Source: Reticulascus tulasneorum (taxonomy: Eukaryota > Ascomycota > Sordariomycetes > Glomerellales > Reticulascaceae). From it: DNA of 64,000 bases. This document shows positions 12,199 through 24,648 of the stretch, in pieces. The stretch lies in assembly GCA_001557505.1 (NCBI GenBank), contig LSAX01000001.1, positions 4,340,001 through 4,404,000 on the forward strand, in the 5' to 3' direction. The notes under the pieces were generated by a model. The model ran no database searches. It was given only the letters and a program-made list of their open reading frames with translations, and was not told the origin of the DNA. Made by a program: the position numbers and the translations under genes. The first letter of the stretch is position 1; every line of letters begins with the position of its first letter.

Positions 12199-12865
12199 AT
12201 GAAGTCATCTCTATCTATCGCTGGGCTGACCCGCCTGATTCTCCAAGTCGTCCTCCTGTCGCCCAGCCCAGTGCTCGGTGCTTCGTGCTCGGCCGAAGAC
12301 GGGCTCTTACAATGGGGCCAGGATGGCGTCGATATGATTTGGGGCTTGCGTGAATACGCGTGTGCCAACCGCTGGTGGGAGAACGTTCGCATTACTCCGA
12401 GCAAGCTGGGGTGCACTTATGGCCAGCCTGGGTTATGCTATAATGGCTGGATTTACATGCGTGGCCACCCGTCACAGACACAATGCTGGGTAGGTTACCC
12501 CTTGCCTTCTCTCCCCCGTGTGCGGTGCTCCGAGCTAACGTCCGAGGCAGAATGTCCTCGCACAGATCATCGAGCAGTGCATGACTCTAAGGTTTGAAGG
12601 CACCCGATGGCACACCAACAACGGCGGGTGGTGGGAGTGGGGCTCGGAGTACTCGGAGAGCTGGTTTTACCCTGTCATTTTGGACGGCCGTCGATCGATG
12701 GCAGACGAGACCGGCGTCCATACGGGCAACTTCTCGCTGACAGACATCGGCCCGGAGGGTACGACCCTTGTCGTTGTGGACATTGGCAGCGATGGCAAAG
12801 TGGTTGATGTCGCCAGCGACATAACCATTTTCGAAGACGGAACGGAGAGAGACAATCTGGCCTGA
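12199..12865 (+). CDS. Small secreted protein with six cysteines, candidate effector
   Basis: I do not recognise the family. Exons 12199..12489 and 12551..12865 (61-nt intron, GTAGGT...GGCAG) join in phase 0 to give 201 residues. Residues 1 to about 28 form a clear signal peptide with a Leu/Val core ending VLGA before SCSAEDG. The mature protein has six cysteines in its first half and many Trp (GGWWEWG), a mix seen in secreted, disulfide-bonded proteins. There is no membrane segment or GPI signal. The second half is rich in Asp/Gly/Thr (TTLVVVDIGSDGK) and probably forms a beta-fold. A secreted effector or wall-associated protein is plausible from context (NLR and PTH11 neighbours), but this is inference. 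Confidence 0.7.
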
Positions 12866-14778
12866 GTTCAAGTTAGCATGCATGCCTACGAATAGTTTCA
12901 CGATATCTGTCCTGAAACGCGAGCTCTCAGAGTCAAAGTTGTGTTTAGTTCAAGTCAATGAGAGACTTGCCGCCTTTTTGAGACATGGCACAGGATAACA
13001 TGAAATTGTTCAGCACAACTTGGGCTTCACCGGAGCCCGGCCGCTTTGAGGATGCAACGTGGGCCGCTGGGTGAGTAGGGGTGACAACTATGATGATACG
13101 AAGGGCTTAGTAAGAGACCGATAAGGAAACAACCCTTTAATACTTGAACTCTTGGGTTTCTAGACTTAAATATGAAAGGCTGTCTCTGGTGCACCTTGAA
13201 TAAGTTAACTCCCCAGGTCGCTTTTCTCTGATCCGTATAAAATGGTCACACAATAGCTTCACTCAGCGCCTTCGTGTGGCAAGCTTCATAGAGTTTTGGT
13301 ACATGATAAAGATTGATGAAACCTCCCAAGGCGCACTACTTGCGAGCGCGGTTGACTATTAATCGCGGTTATTATCTAGTGTTCTTCCGTAAGAGAGGTT
13401 GCAGGCATTGTTGGCACACTCCGCGGCTCAATTGCCATTAGGCGCTGCGTTCGCTTATGTAACATGTTTCTCGAATGGGCACACAATGGTGCAAGAGGTG
13501 GATAAGGAGACCGTCCCCAGCTGGGCGTGGTGTCGAGCCGCAATAGGAGCACCCTTGCATGCTACCTGGGCAGCTGAGGCAGATGGTTTTGTCTGTGGTG
13601 TTATTGCATCCACCATATGTAAGAGAAAGTAATTAAGGCAAGAACCTCAGCCTGAATCAGGAAGTCGCGCGCCACCTGCAATCCCAAGATCCTGCAGATA
13701 AAGGTCAGCCTGAGCCTTGGTTATAACTTGGATTTGGAGGCACCAGCTCAAGAACGAGGCGCACCAGAAGTTGTGGCTCTCGTGGTTCCACCACCTTTGC
13801 TGTGGCATGACACTGCGTGCTCCAAGTGCTGGTCGACTTTACAACGCACTTGGGGAGTCAACAGGCCTGAAACCAGAGGGAGATGCCCCAACTCGCGTAC
13901 ACACATAGGCATCGCGATCGAGGTTATCTTGTCGCTGGCTCCATTGTTATTTTGGGACGGAAACGGAAGCGGGGTTCGGTAGGTTGCGATCTGTGAGACA
14001 AAGTTGACTCCACCAGCGACCGCAAACAGATTTAATATTTAGCGGCAAGGAGATTCCTGGCAGTGCACAGGATGACAAGCGACCTCGTGGGTCTAGATTG
14101 GTCGGCCAGCTACAGTAATAAGCACCAGAAGCACGTATGAACATGTCTTCCTCGCGGCATTACTATTGCAAGGGCAGTATGGCATGAACAGTCCTGCTGC
14201 CTATTGAGGACCGGAGCCTCTCGTACTTCAGTTTAGCGATGATTTGCAATGACGGCATGGGGCTCTCCCTACAGATCTACAACCAACAGTGGTTCCATGT
14301 ATCAATCTGGCTAGTGCCATTCGCCTAGCAGAAGCTGACTTTGTTTCCATCAACGACTGGGAGATGGCCAAAACCTTATCCTGCGTGGAAGGGATCTTTC
14401 CTACAGCAAGACGAGCCAGGTTGATGAGACCAGTGCTATCTTAGTGTGCTCTAGCGGGCCTAGGAAAACGCAGAATCGATGAGACGACGCTGTGGCGGGG
14501 AGCGCGTGAGTCGTCCCAAATCTCATCCTGGAGATCAATTCTGGGCCAAACTGCTAGTGAGAACTTAGTTTACTGGCCTTGAACGAAGCGACATATGACA
14601 TGGAGATCAGTTACGGGAATCTTTATAGACCTGCCCCCCGTCATAACATTTACACATTTTCTACAACGCCGATGGCTATTATTAAGAAGCGAGATTGAAG
14701 CTTGGCTAGGATTACTGGATTTCCTCCACTGCTCCCCCTTTTACTTCACCACCACTCATACTCCTCTCAAGCGCCAGA
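12866..14778. other. Intergenic region, possible gene relic
   Basis: No intact gene is seen in 1.9 kb. A stop-free stretch at about 14257..14446 on the plus strand reads like helical protein (NLASAIRLAEADFVSINDWE), but it is flanked by stops and has no start, so it may be a decayed gene. The frame at 13399..13632 has no recognisable domain. The right 150 bp are pyrimidine-rich and form the receptor promoter. Confidence 0.4.
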
Positions 14779-16165
14779 ATGGGTGTACGAATCGACAGCA
14801 TCCTACCATTACAAGATGACGCAATAGGCCCTCCACCAAACTCCTTCGAAAGCAGACAATGCAGCGTTGTTGCTGCCGTTGCGGTGTGTCTCTCGGTTGC
14901 CACATTTGTTTCAGGCCTAAGAGTATACGTACGGATATTCAGACTCAAACGATGGGGCACAGATGATTCGGCATTGGCACTATCATATGTTAGAATTTCA
15001 ATCTTTCCTATTGAGAATTGGCTTTCCTAACCTTGGCAATTAGCTACTTGTCGTAGCGACAGGATGCCTTCTAGCAATTTGTGAGTGATACGGCCTTCAA
15101 TATGCTCTGGCTGGCATCAGCGCTAATACTATGATGGTAGGCACAAAGTATGGGACGGGGCGGCATATATGGGTTACTACTCTAGCAGAGATAAATATGT
15201 TGACAAAGGTATCAAGAAGCTCTACATCAAACTCAACGCGCAGTTGCTTACTATTGAAGCTTTCAACTGCCTATATTGCCTTGTATTACTGCTCTCTGAC
15301 AGCCATTAAATCGACCATCCTTTTCCAATACCGCGATGTCTTTCCGTCTACTAGGTTCCGAAGGATATGTACTCTATTAATCATCATCATCGTGGCTATC
15401 GGGATCGGAGAGGTGGTCTCGTCTGTATTTCCGTACCTCCCACCTTCGCGACTTTGGGACCACACCGCCTACATCAAATCCTTTGATGTTGATCCCTGGT
15501 GGCACGCGACTTCGGTAATCAATATCCTAACCGGTGTGATTATACTTATCATGCCGTTATCACACTTAAGAACACTGCCTCTTGAGAAAACGTCAAAGAT
15601 CATGCTCATCATGGTATTTGCGCTGGGCTTTTTGTACGTGAGCTTTCAAGTTTAGCATATTCTGATTCTCTGGCTGATAAAGTGCAGCACATGTGTGATA
15701 TCTGTGGTTAGAGTTATTGCCCTATACCAAGTCACAAATTCTCTTGATGCAACGTATAGTTCGGTCTCTACGTTCATCTGGTCAATAACTGAGCTGACAG
15801 GCGCGGTCGTGTGTGTTTGCGTGCCGACATTTCAACCATTACTCGGCTCTCACCGATCGAATACCAGCACGAGGGGACCCACATACTCCAAACGCTTGAC
15901 TAGTGATAGTAGCGATACTGAGATGGCCAAGAGAAACAAAATGCTTGTTCCGGTCTCTACCATGGAGATAACAGAGCCACCTATGTCGCACCTAATCTGC
16001 GTCGGTTCAGCTGTAACCAGGGAAGTCAGCAGAGGGATAGAAACTGACGACGGATTTGTTGACGACGGATTTGATGAGGACGACTTCGAGGAGGTGGAGA
16101 TCTCCACGCAGCTTCATCCCCCGCCGAGGAAAGAGTCTACGATACCAGGGACGCCGAGGATGTAA
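14779..16165 (+). CDS. PTH11-like seven-helix membrane receptor (fungal rhodopsin-like domain)
   Basis: Integral plasma-membrane protein of the PTH11-related GPCR-like family, many of which sense surfaces or hosts in plant-associated fungi. Five exons (14779..14988, 15044..15080, 15141..15208, 15260..15633, 15688..16165) keep frame throughout and give 388 residues. Family hallmarks are visible in order: an extracellular N-terminus, LRVYVRIFRLKRWGTDD after helix 1, the conserved TKYGTGRHI, a helix with YYCSLTAIKSTILFQY, WWHATSVINILTGVIILIMP, and a last helix followed by VVCVCVPTFQPLL. The cytoplasmic tail is about 110 residues, Ser/Thr-rich then acidic (DDGFDEDDFEEVE). There is no N-terminal CFEM domain. 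The 37-nt second exon is needed to complete helix 2. The first donor (GTTAGA) is unusual, so that junction is less certain than the others. Confidence 0.85.
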
Positions 16166-17507
16166 AGCGCTAATTAGAGAATCGGAAGAAAACGGGGCAT
16201 TCACCGATCTGCAAATGGAGGGGAGAATATTTTGTTATGTACCATTTCGACATCAAAAGACAAAGAGTTAGACTTGTTCAATACTACGAACGACTAAGAT
16301 ACCAACCGCAGAATCTCCGTGCTTCGCCATGTTCGTCATCAAGCTGCAGAGACCACTTGGAGATGCTTTGTGACAGTTTGAGAGCAATAGTTTGCAATGC
16401 AATGGCACACAAAACTTCGTATCACACAATCGAATAGCAAAGTCTCTTCCATCCACTGGTAATGGCCAATTCAAACCGTTGATTAGCCTTTGGAATGACT
16501 CTATCTCGGGCTTTGTTTGTCTCCGACTCGCCTGCTAACCTAAAAGATATTTCCCTGCCGATTTACTTGAAAAGCATTCGTGTTGAGACACGCAGTGGAA
16601 TCATAGCTTTGACGAGTGCGAGTCTCATCTACAATTTTAAAGAGAGTAGTCAACTAGCTTATAGGGCCAAGTTAATCATCACAGCAAATTGGGAACCAAG
16701 CGCAGACCCACAAAATGCTCTTTCGCTTTCGGTACTGGATTGCCCATGCTAGGGACTATTTTATGATGCCGATGAGACCTATCGTGGGGCCATTCGTGGT
16801 AGGTGCTATGGCTAAAACCACCGAGCCGATATTAGTACAGGGGACCATAATACACATGATTGAGATATTTTGTAGTGGTTCGATCTCTTGGGCTGGAAAA
16901 GGGATTTCGCCCGTCTCGTATTAGCCGCGAAGAACCGATTGCTTCCATGATGGATTCGCGAGGGTCGGGTCCCTATTTCGCCTAATATACTTCGGAATTA
17001 ATTAAGACGATCCTACGTCCGGATGAGGATTTGACGCAGGTGCTCAAGGTGTTCTCCAATGGACGGTATTATTCCAGGTGGTATACTAGACTGGCCACAC
17101 ATGCGGACATCTTCTGTAGATCAAATAAAGTACTACCGTGCGGCCGAAGGCAAAGTCGGCGATATTGCGACCCCAAATGATATCTCCTTACCCCGCCTGG
17201 GACCCTACCTTCCGCGCACCGTCTTTGATATGTCGTTCACTCAAGCAATGGGACGAGCTCGGCGTGGTGAGCCGCTCTGCGCCATGGCTCTTGGCCGAGA
17301 CTTGGAGAAGCTTGCTTCTCCTCTCCTGCAAAGAATATGACCCTAGAAGAATATTGAACAGTTGGGGGGTAGACCTCGGTTATTATTTGACTCCTTATAT
17401 ATGGGTGTTGTGCCCTTCTTACCGTTAGACGGGGACACACGCCGTTGCCGTTGTATCCATTCACTCTCAACTTCAGGCCCATCTCGTCGTACGGACTCGA
17501 GTTCAAC
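16166..17507. other. Intergenic region, no gene supported
   Basis: Several short frames are present but none has a domain or splice support. A TATATATG element near 17395, about 110 bp before ATG 17508, may be the TATA box of the next gene. Confidence 0.45.
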
Positions 17508-19011
17508 ATGCGTTGGATCGATTTAGCAACGGGCATAGCAGCCCTAGCGAGTACTTGTATGTGGACATGGAGATTCGGCGTCGGATCTGTCACTAACACT
17601 TTGATCAAGCTTTGGGACAGGGCGTTGCACCTCTCCCATTCCCGACCAGCTGCTCCGGCGTTCCTGCATCAAGATATCAGTACACCCTGGACTCCGCCTG
17701 GAAGGTCGCCAAGATTGGCACCGGCTTGAAACAGCCGCGAACCATTATCTTTGACACTCTTGGTCAAATGCTAGTGCTCCAGGCCACGACTGGTATCTCG
17801 GTACACACATTAGGGTCCAATGGATGCATCAACAGCACGACAATGCTGGTTTCGAACAGGGCTCTCAATCATGGATTGGCATTGACTCCGGACGGCAAGC
17901 TCTTGTACGCTAGTGGCGAAACAACCGCATACAGCTGGGACTACGATCCGGTCACGAGGAAGCTTGGCACCCAGAAGACAGTTGTTAGGGGTATGGGTAC
18001 CGGTGTGCATACAACTAGAACTTTGGCACTTGTGCCAAACCACCCCGAATTGATCATTATTTCGGTCGGCAGCAACAGCAACTGGGACTATCCAACTGGC
18101 AGCCCGTCCGCAGGACGCGCGTGTGTGAAGGTGTTTGATATGAGCAAAACCCCCGAGGGAGGATACCAATATAACACCGGCGGGTATCAACTTGGGTACG
18201 GCTTGCGCAACGAAATTGGTCTCGCGTTTGATCCCAACGGCCACGTGTGGGGTGTTGAGAACAGCGGCGATGTATGTGCTAGCCCCCATTTATTGGAGCA
18301 CAACTAATCAGAGGATCGCAGGACTTCCGACGAACGGTTAACGGACAAGCCGTAGACATCCACCAGGATAACCCTGCAGAGGAGCTCAACTACCGTAGGT
18401 GATCTCCACCCCTAATAGAATTTCAAACAAGCAGAAGACCCGGAAACTCCAGAATCCAGAACTAACATTTCGATCCAGTCGGTGACCCAACCAAGCCAAA
18501 CAACAACTGGTACGGCTATCCAACCTGCTTCACTGTCGGTGATCCCTCCGTCATCCGAGACAAGCAGTTCGCTGTTGGTGACCAGTTCGTCGTAACGCCT
18601 AACACCACCTTCACCGACACGACCTGCGGCCAAAAGGCCATCGCACCCCGCCTGTCTTTCGCTGCTCATAGCGCGCCTATCAGCAACGTGTTCGACAAGG
18701 ACGCGAGCAACATGTACGTCACCTTCCACGGATCGTGGAACCGCCAACCCGCGACTGGCTACAAGGTTGTCGAGATCCCATTCAAGAAGCTGGACAACGG
18801 AAACTTTGACCCTGTTGCAAAAATCACGGACGCTAAGGGCTACAAGGATATCTTCTCGGCAACGAACCCTAGCGCGTGCCAGTCTCAGACCCTGACAATG
18901 AGTTCATGCTTCAGACTTGCGGCGCTTGCATGGGATCCGTCAGGGACATATTTGTATGTGTCGAGCGATAACAATGCTGAGGGCGAGATCTTTGTGTTGG
19001 CTAAGAAATAG
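17508..19011 (+). CDS. Secreted quinoprotein sugar dehydrogenase (sorbosone/pyranose dehydrogenase, AA12-like)
   Basis: Six-bladed beta-propeller of the glucose/L-sorbosone dehydrogenase group. Ascomycete members correspond to the AA12 pyrroloquinoline-quinone enzymes, which oxidise sugars outside the cell and can feed electrons to other redox enzymes. Exons 17508..17556, 17610..18271, 18322..18394 and 18479..19011 give 438 residues. Residues 1 to about 19 are a signal peptide; the 49-nt first exon is required for it. Recognisable blocks are QPRTIIFDTLGQMLVL, SGETTAYSWDYD, YGLRNEIGLAFDPNGHVWGVENSGDD, NNNWYGYPTC, FAAHSAPISN and TFHGSWNRQPATGYKV. No CBM1 or cytochrome domain is fused. Together with the GMC oxidoreductase 10 kb upstream it suggests extracellular carbohydrate redox chemistry. 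Confidence 0.88.
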
Positions 19012-20030
19012 TCGAGTCCTATGCGGCCGGTACAAGAGGCAGCGGGTTACGATCCGTGATTGTTCTTTGCGTGGCTAGCAGTCTGGGATGTGTTGCTAGA
19101 TGTATTTAGAGTTTCCATGATACACCCTCACTGTATATATTTCAAATGCCATCTTGTTGGATCCGTTATTCAGCATACATGAAATCTTTGATGCCTCTTT
19201 CTTATCAGTCAAGAAAAGGGATATAGGCCAGGGCTAGATATCATCTGTTGTTATCTTATGCTATTAGATGTCTAGAATACCCGTGCTTGGATTCTCCCTG
19301 CCATTGTTTGTATGGCGTGCTTGAAGTGCATCGACACCTGAAGGTTTCTCACTGAAAGGTAATTTACACTACTTATCGGACATCTTGGTTTTGAAGTTCT
19401 TTGCCGCAGACAAGTAGGAAGGTCTCGCTACATACAATATTGTTCCCGTTGGTTGGACAACAAGGATTTGGCATCCAGCACAAGTCTCCTCTGCTCGGGT
19501 GAGTCGAGGCGTTATGAGTTTGCGGGGCACTATCTAGACGTGGTCGTGAATGCCCAATCGGATTCTAATCAGCAAGCCCGTATGGAAAGATAGCGCAGCC
19601 CTCGCGCCATCTACCCCCGAGATGACCCGCTAGTGCCAGGTCTCACGAAATGCAAGGTCGGTCAAGCCTAGTAGCTCAGAATCGGCTGGAGTCATTGTAC
19701 CTCAGGGGCCTATCTGTGATTCCCATTGTATATTTCCCGAGCCTAGGGTCTTGATCTGCAATGAAGCTCGGACTACGTCATGCGTTGATTTACTTGAGGC
19801 GGCTTCCACATCTCGGGAGGATAGAGGATGTACGGAGACTGGGCTTCATGATGCCTGTGCTAATAACATGGTAGTGATGGTAACATGAATACATTATATA
19901 CTAGTTGAATAATTATCTCGTTCGCCGACATTGGTCTAGTCTGCCACTCACATGGTATAATTCCCCGTCAGACTCCATCGTCCATTTCTAATTCCAAAGA
20001 GCCCGTGATCGAAGCAATCGCCACGCCTCA
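19012..20030. other. Intergenic region between convergent genes
   Basis: Convergent 3' ends flank this kilobase. A TATATA/TAATAA-rich patch near 19890..19915 is the only compositional feature. No gene is seen. Confidence 0.5.
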
Positions 20031-20639
20031 TCATAGAGCAACCGCCAAACCAAGAACCACCGCAGCGGCCATGGCAGCATTCATCACGCCGGATTGCCGG
20101 TGTGCAGCGCCAATTTGGATCTTTCCAGGAGTGGGCAATGTCTTAAACAAGGCAGTACTTGTCTGCTCGGCAGAAGTGAAGAGCCCTGTTATTGAAGTGG
20201 TGCAGTATTGTTGTGGGAAAGGATAGGAGAGTACAGCGTAGCCGCAATCCGTCTTGATATTGGCGGCATCCTTGTGGACGGTCTTGAGATAATCGGATAC
20301 CTCGGTCAAGTAGGACGAAAAGTCAGACGCGAGGCTTTGTGCCATGGTGACAGAGCATGCAACCCCCCCTTGACCGAACCAGCTGGCCCAAGTGCTGAAG
20401 GCGGGATCACCAGCGGTGCTCGGTGGGCCAAGGACGGACATGACGGAACTGAGGCATACCTGTTTGGGGTCGCGGACTGTCGGTGCGGGGGTGGGGGTGT
20501 TGGTCGGGGCTGGGGTGATGGTGGGGGTGGTGATGGTCGCCTGGCGTCGGGCGATGCCCGGGTTAACAGCGATGTTGGGGTCCGCAAGGGCAGAGCCGGC
20601 CAAGGCGAGGAGCGAGACAAGTAGTGTTGAAGTATGCAT
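20031..20639 (-). CDS. GPI-anchored secreted surface protein (infection-structure-specific-type)
   Basis: Single exon, 202 residues from ATG 20639. A longer frame starts at 20738, but the inner Met begins a textbook signal peptide (MHTSTLLVSLLALAGSALA). A Thr/Pro-rich stalk follows (TPTITPAPTNTPTPAPT), then a cysteine-containing core with four Cys and a hydrophobic C-terminus (AAMAAAVVLGLAVAL) after a small-residue region, typical of GPI attachment. This layout fits fungal proteins often annotated as infection structure specific. A gene of the same layout lies on the same strand at 39209..39748. Expected location is the cell wall or outer membrane surface; molecular role unknown. Confidence 0.75.
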   Translation of the reverse strand: MHTSTLLVSLLALAGSALADPNIAVNPGIARRQATITTPTITPAPTNTPTPAPTVRDPKQVCLSSVMSVLGPPSTAGDPAFSTWASWFGQGGVACSVTMAQSLASDFSSYLTEVSDYLKTVHKDAANIKTDCGYAVLSYPFPQQYCTTSITGLFTSAEQTSTALFKTLPTPGKIQIGAAHRQSGVMNAAMAAAVVLGLAVAL

Positions 20640-22371
20640 CTTGGATGATGTGGGCTCGTGGGTAATGGGAGGTCGCGGAGTTATGTGAAATCGAATGATT
20701 CGGCTGGGGTGAAGATATGGGCTGGGAGACTGAGGCAATGGGGACTGGAGAGGATGGGATACGAGGCGCTGTTAAAAGGGAAGAAGTGCCAAGCAAAGGC
20801 CAGAGCTGGAGCACGACGTCGTGATGCCACATTAACACGTCAAGCATACATAGACCATGCAAATATAAAAACCGATCAATACCTTGCCTTGCAATTGGCT
20901 AAGTACACGGGGATCCTCGACAATAGAGCGCTGGGAGGGCTCGCTTAGCGTCTAACCGCCTATGTATTAGGTCATAGGCCCGGAAGGATGAACTGATGCC
21001 ACGGTGAACAAAGGACCACAGGCCGAAGATTCCTAGGGTTAAGGAGACAAAGGGTTGCCTACGCCACTTCATTGTAGCCGAGCCTACGCCAGGACGGGGC
21101 ACAGCACCAGAAGGGTTGCCACTTTGGAAGGCATTGACTATTGTGTTGTTGTCTAACGGGCATTATGATGGTGAATGCTGTCCGCTGGCGGGATGTCGTC
21201 ATCCCATTTGGTTGAAGTTTGCGACACCAAGCTCTGCGATGTTTGTTGGTTCATCCCTCAGACGTCGATTAGGCGAAGGTCCATATTTACCCTGCCTATA
21301 GGGACGAGCGAGGTTAAGCGTTAGCACTCTAATCACGGATGGCCTAATTAAATCTTGGATGTGTGCCAGTTCCCCGTTCCCCGTGCCCCTTGACCAAATC
21401 CTGGAAATATTGGAAATCCGGGGCACGCAACTCAATTGGGCTGCAGTTTCTCAGTAAATACCACGTAGAAAGGCACACTACTACGTAAGGGGCATAAAGC
21501 GGACCGAGGATCCTACAAACGCCGGGAATTCTTGACGTCACCGCTGCAACGGCGGGATGGGCAAGTCTGCTACCTCCCGGTCGAATACTAGCAGGCGGCG
21601 CAGCCCTAACTGACTAAATGTTCAGGTCCTTTGGCAGTTTTGTCCATCTGTACCATGCACTACATGTTATGTATGCAATCGTCAAACAACCCTACCGAAA
21701 TGGCAAGTCGATGTACCTACATGCCTTGCATCGTCTCAAGACGAGAAGGTGAATAGTTTTGAGACCTGAAGCAGTCTAGCAAGCCTCTTTCATAGTTTTG
21801 CAAAGCCACTGGAATTGGGCCTTACACTAGCAAATCGGCAAGGCACGCTGTCGAGATGCTATCATTAATACCGCATGTTACATATCAGGTCTGGGATACT
21901 TGGCAATGACCAACATTGAACTGCGAACCAGATGCGCCATGGTCGAGGATTCTTCCTCAGACGGACGGTGATACCCCATTCGATGTTTCAAGCAGTGTTT
22001 TTCTATTTTATGAATCGAGTCTGAATTCCGAACTGGGAGCCATCTAATATTTGGTATTGCGTTGCGCTCCCTTGACGCATGCGAGGCGCGCATCCAACAG
22101 CACTGCCTGCTTCATCTATGCCCCCTCGACGCTCAGCAGAAACAACATTTGACATCCATCCGGAACCGGGCAGCGGTTTCTACGCTCGGTTAAAAGTCAT
22201 TCATCACGCTTCATACAGGCCAGGTATTCACTCAACATGAGTCCCGCCCTGTTCACGTCACCTGGTTACACTAGCGGAGTCCTTGTTCGTCCAAGATCTC
22301 GGTGCGCGTTTGGGCAATTTGGGCATTCAGCTGGCAGGCCAGTGCCTTGTGTCTTAGCTACAGTAGTATTA
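20640..22371. other. Intergenic region, no gene supported
   Basis: The left end is the minus-strand promoter of the GPI protein gene. Elsewhere only short, domain-free frames occur. No repeat or RNA gene is visible. Confidence 0.45.
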
Positions 22372-23603
22372 CTAGATCTTGATTACAATCTTCCCAACCG
22401 CGGATTGCTGGTTCAGTAAAGTAAACGCCTCTTTAGCATCCTCCCACTCGAAGACCTTCGTAATAACCGGATTGATCTTCGAATCGTCAATCATTCTGAC
22501 GGCATCCTCGGTCATAGACTTTGTGAAGTTGAACACACCGCGAACTGCATCCCGTTACTAAGGTACTTTGCATCACGATTGGGGAAGTTCTCCAAACTCA
22601 CTCGTCTTTCCACCAAAAATAATGGCTGGCACAAGATCCGTCAACTTGGGCTTGGTCAAGAAGCCCGTCAAGGCAACGAGTCCTCCTTGCTTTGTGGCGC
22701 GAAGGGACTGCTCAATAGTTCCGGAGCCGCCAATCTCAACAACGACGTCGACCCCCTTGCCATTTGTGAGTTTCAGGACTTGATTATCCCAATCCGGATA
22801 CTTGGTGTAGTTGATAGTATGGGTTGCCCCCATCTTCTTGGCAAGTTCTAGTTTGGCATCCGAAGATGAGGTTGCAATGACAATGGCACCTGCGGCCGCG
22901 GCAAACTGAAACCCAAATCAGCCAAGGTCCAGGTAGAGACAAATTGGAAATAACTGGGCAGTACTTGTATCGCAAAGCAGCTAACTCCGCCAGTGCCTTG
23001 AGTGAGAACAGTCATGCCCTTTTGAACGGGCACAGGACCACGGAATAGTGCATTGACAGCTGTAGCACCACAGGCTGGCACTGTTGCAAGTTCCTCAAAC
23101 GTAAGATGGGAAGGAGCAGGGACAAGATGCTCATCATTCTGCAGGGATTTTAGCCTGACAAACTTGGTTAACGACCGGTGTCGAGTTTTTCCACTAACTA
23201 AGATTGCATATTGTCGCAGAGTCCCCTGATTCTTATCGGAGCCCTTTACTCCCACCTCAGTAGGTGTCAGCATCTCCCCCTCATCAGTAAGCCACTCGTT
23301 TGCATGGACGACCACTCTATCTCCAACCCGCCACTTGCTGCCTTCGCCAACAGCCTCTACTTGCCCCGCACCATCAGCGCATGTGACTAGGTTCTCGAGA
23401 TGGTTGCCAGGGTAGATGGGGTCGTGTGCTATAACCATCATGTCTCGTGCGTTCAGTGCTGCAGCTCTCATACGAACCAACGCCGATTTTTGGGGGATTG
23501 CCGTCGGCTTTGGGACATTGTTATTGAGACGCAGGTTCGAGAGTGCTGCGAGGTCGGTCCATGAAGTTGGGGTTGCGGCGTGGATCTGCCACTCGGAAGC
23601 CAT
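22372..23603 (-). CDS. Medium-chain dehydrogenase/reductase (quinone-oxidoreductase-like alcohol dehydrogenase)
   Basis: NAD(P)H-dependent enzyme of the MDR superfamily. Exons 23199..23603, 22965..23138, 22602..22905 and 22372..22544 give 351 residues, the usual MDR length. The N-terminal GroES-like part has AAALNARDMMVIAHDPIYPG and DGAGQVEAVGEGSKWRVGDRV. The cofactor site is TQGTGGVSCFAIQFAAAAGA, completed only by splicing the 59-nt intron inside it. The catalytic-domain segment GVDVVVEIGGSGTIEQSL follows, and the C-terminus ends in VGKIVIKI. The zinc-ligand cysteines of true alcohol dehydrogenases are absent, so a zinc-independent quinone or enone reductase is more likely. The third junction (22596..22601 GTGAGT) removes a false stop. 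The substrate is unknown. Confidence 0.88.
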
Positions 23604-24648
23604 GCTCTCTTCGTTTAGTTGTAAGAAAAGTAGTCAGCGAGTGGATGACTGTGAGCTGATCAATATCAGACATCAAGAATCTCAATGCCAGATGTGATTC
23701 CCCAGCTTCCTTTGGCCCTGAGGGGTTCGACAAATAAGTGGATAATTACCCCAACGAGAATCTCCACGGACGCCGCATCTTATAAATCTAGACAAATCTT
23801 GTGTTCGCTTTCGACAACCTAACCTCCATGGCCTGGTGATTGCTAATCAGCAACTAGACTGATACCAAGACTCAACAGCTGTCAAGACCGCAACGGGCGA
23901 TTTTTTCCCCCCAGTATCGGAACACTGCATACCTTCATTTCGATGAATAACCGGTGATGGAAGAGGACTCGCGCAAATAACCTAGCAAAGCTAGCGGCTG
24001 CAGGATCCATCTGAAGGAATAACAGATGGACATAGACTGGACTGAGATTCGACAGGTTATCCCGAAGCAAATTTAAATAGACTGTTTATCAAAATACTCG
24101 CTTTGGTATGAATACCCACTATTACATTCGTCAAGTCTGATATTTGTCCTATGAAGCCCAGCCCCGGCTCTGAAATTCTATTTGGGATACCGACGTAAAG
24201 TTCGTCGTCTGTGCAGAAAAAGTGCGGGTGCCACTACTTGCGGGTGGCATAAGGGAAGACGTGATCCAAGGGATGTGAAGCTTCTGGAACTTCTAGGCCA
24301 CGGCTGCGCTTGTTACGAAATATTTTCGAGTTACTTTGCCGCACTTAAACATTGGGTTAGCAGCCGCTCTCGGACAAAGTTGCTAACTTCATGGGCCGAT
24401 GCAGAATGAAAGCAAGGAGGACAGCCCGCGAGACACGTACAGGCTGGAGCAGGACGTGCTGCTTCCTGGAGTGGGACCTGAGCGTGTTGTACACCTCTTC
24501 TCCACAGGCTCCTCCGCAGGATATGTAGTTTGATAGAATGGTTGGCAGTATCACCGGTACCTCAAGCGATGGGCCGCCAAGTATCCAGAGCACCATCAGT
24601 GAACTCTCACGTTCGGCAGTGTAGCGCAGGTCCAGATTATGCCGATGC
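23604..24648. other. Intergenic region, no gene supported
   Basis: This is the minus-strand promoter of the MDR gene on the left and the 3' flank of SLX9 on the right. No convincing coding region or repeat is seen. Confidence 0.45.

Noticed and set aside
13399..13632. 77-codon plus-strand ORF
   Set aside because: It has no signal peptide, domain or splice extension; composition is that of random sequence.
14257..14446. Stop-free helical reading frame with NLASAIRLAEADFV
   Set aside because: It has no start, is bordered by stops, no splice sites extend it convincingly, and I recognise no family; mentioned only as a possible relic.
20208..20624. Gly-rich plus-strand ORF
   Set aside because: It is antisense to the Thr/Pro-rich stalk of the GPI protein gene.
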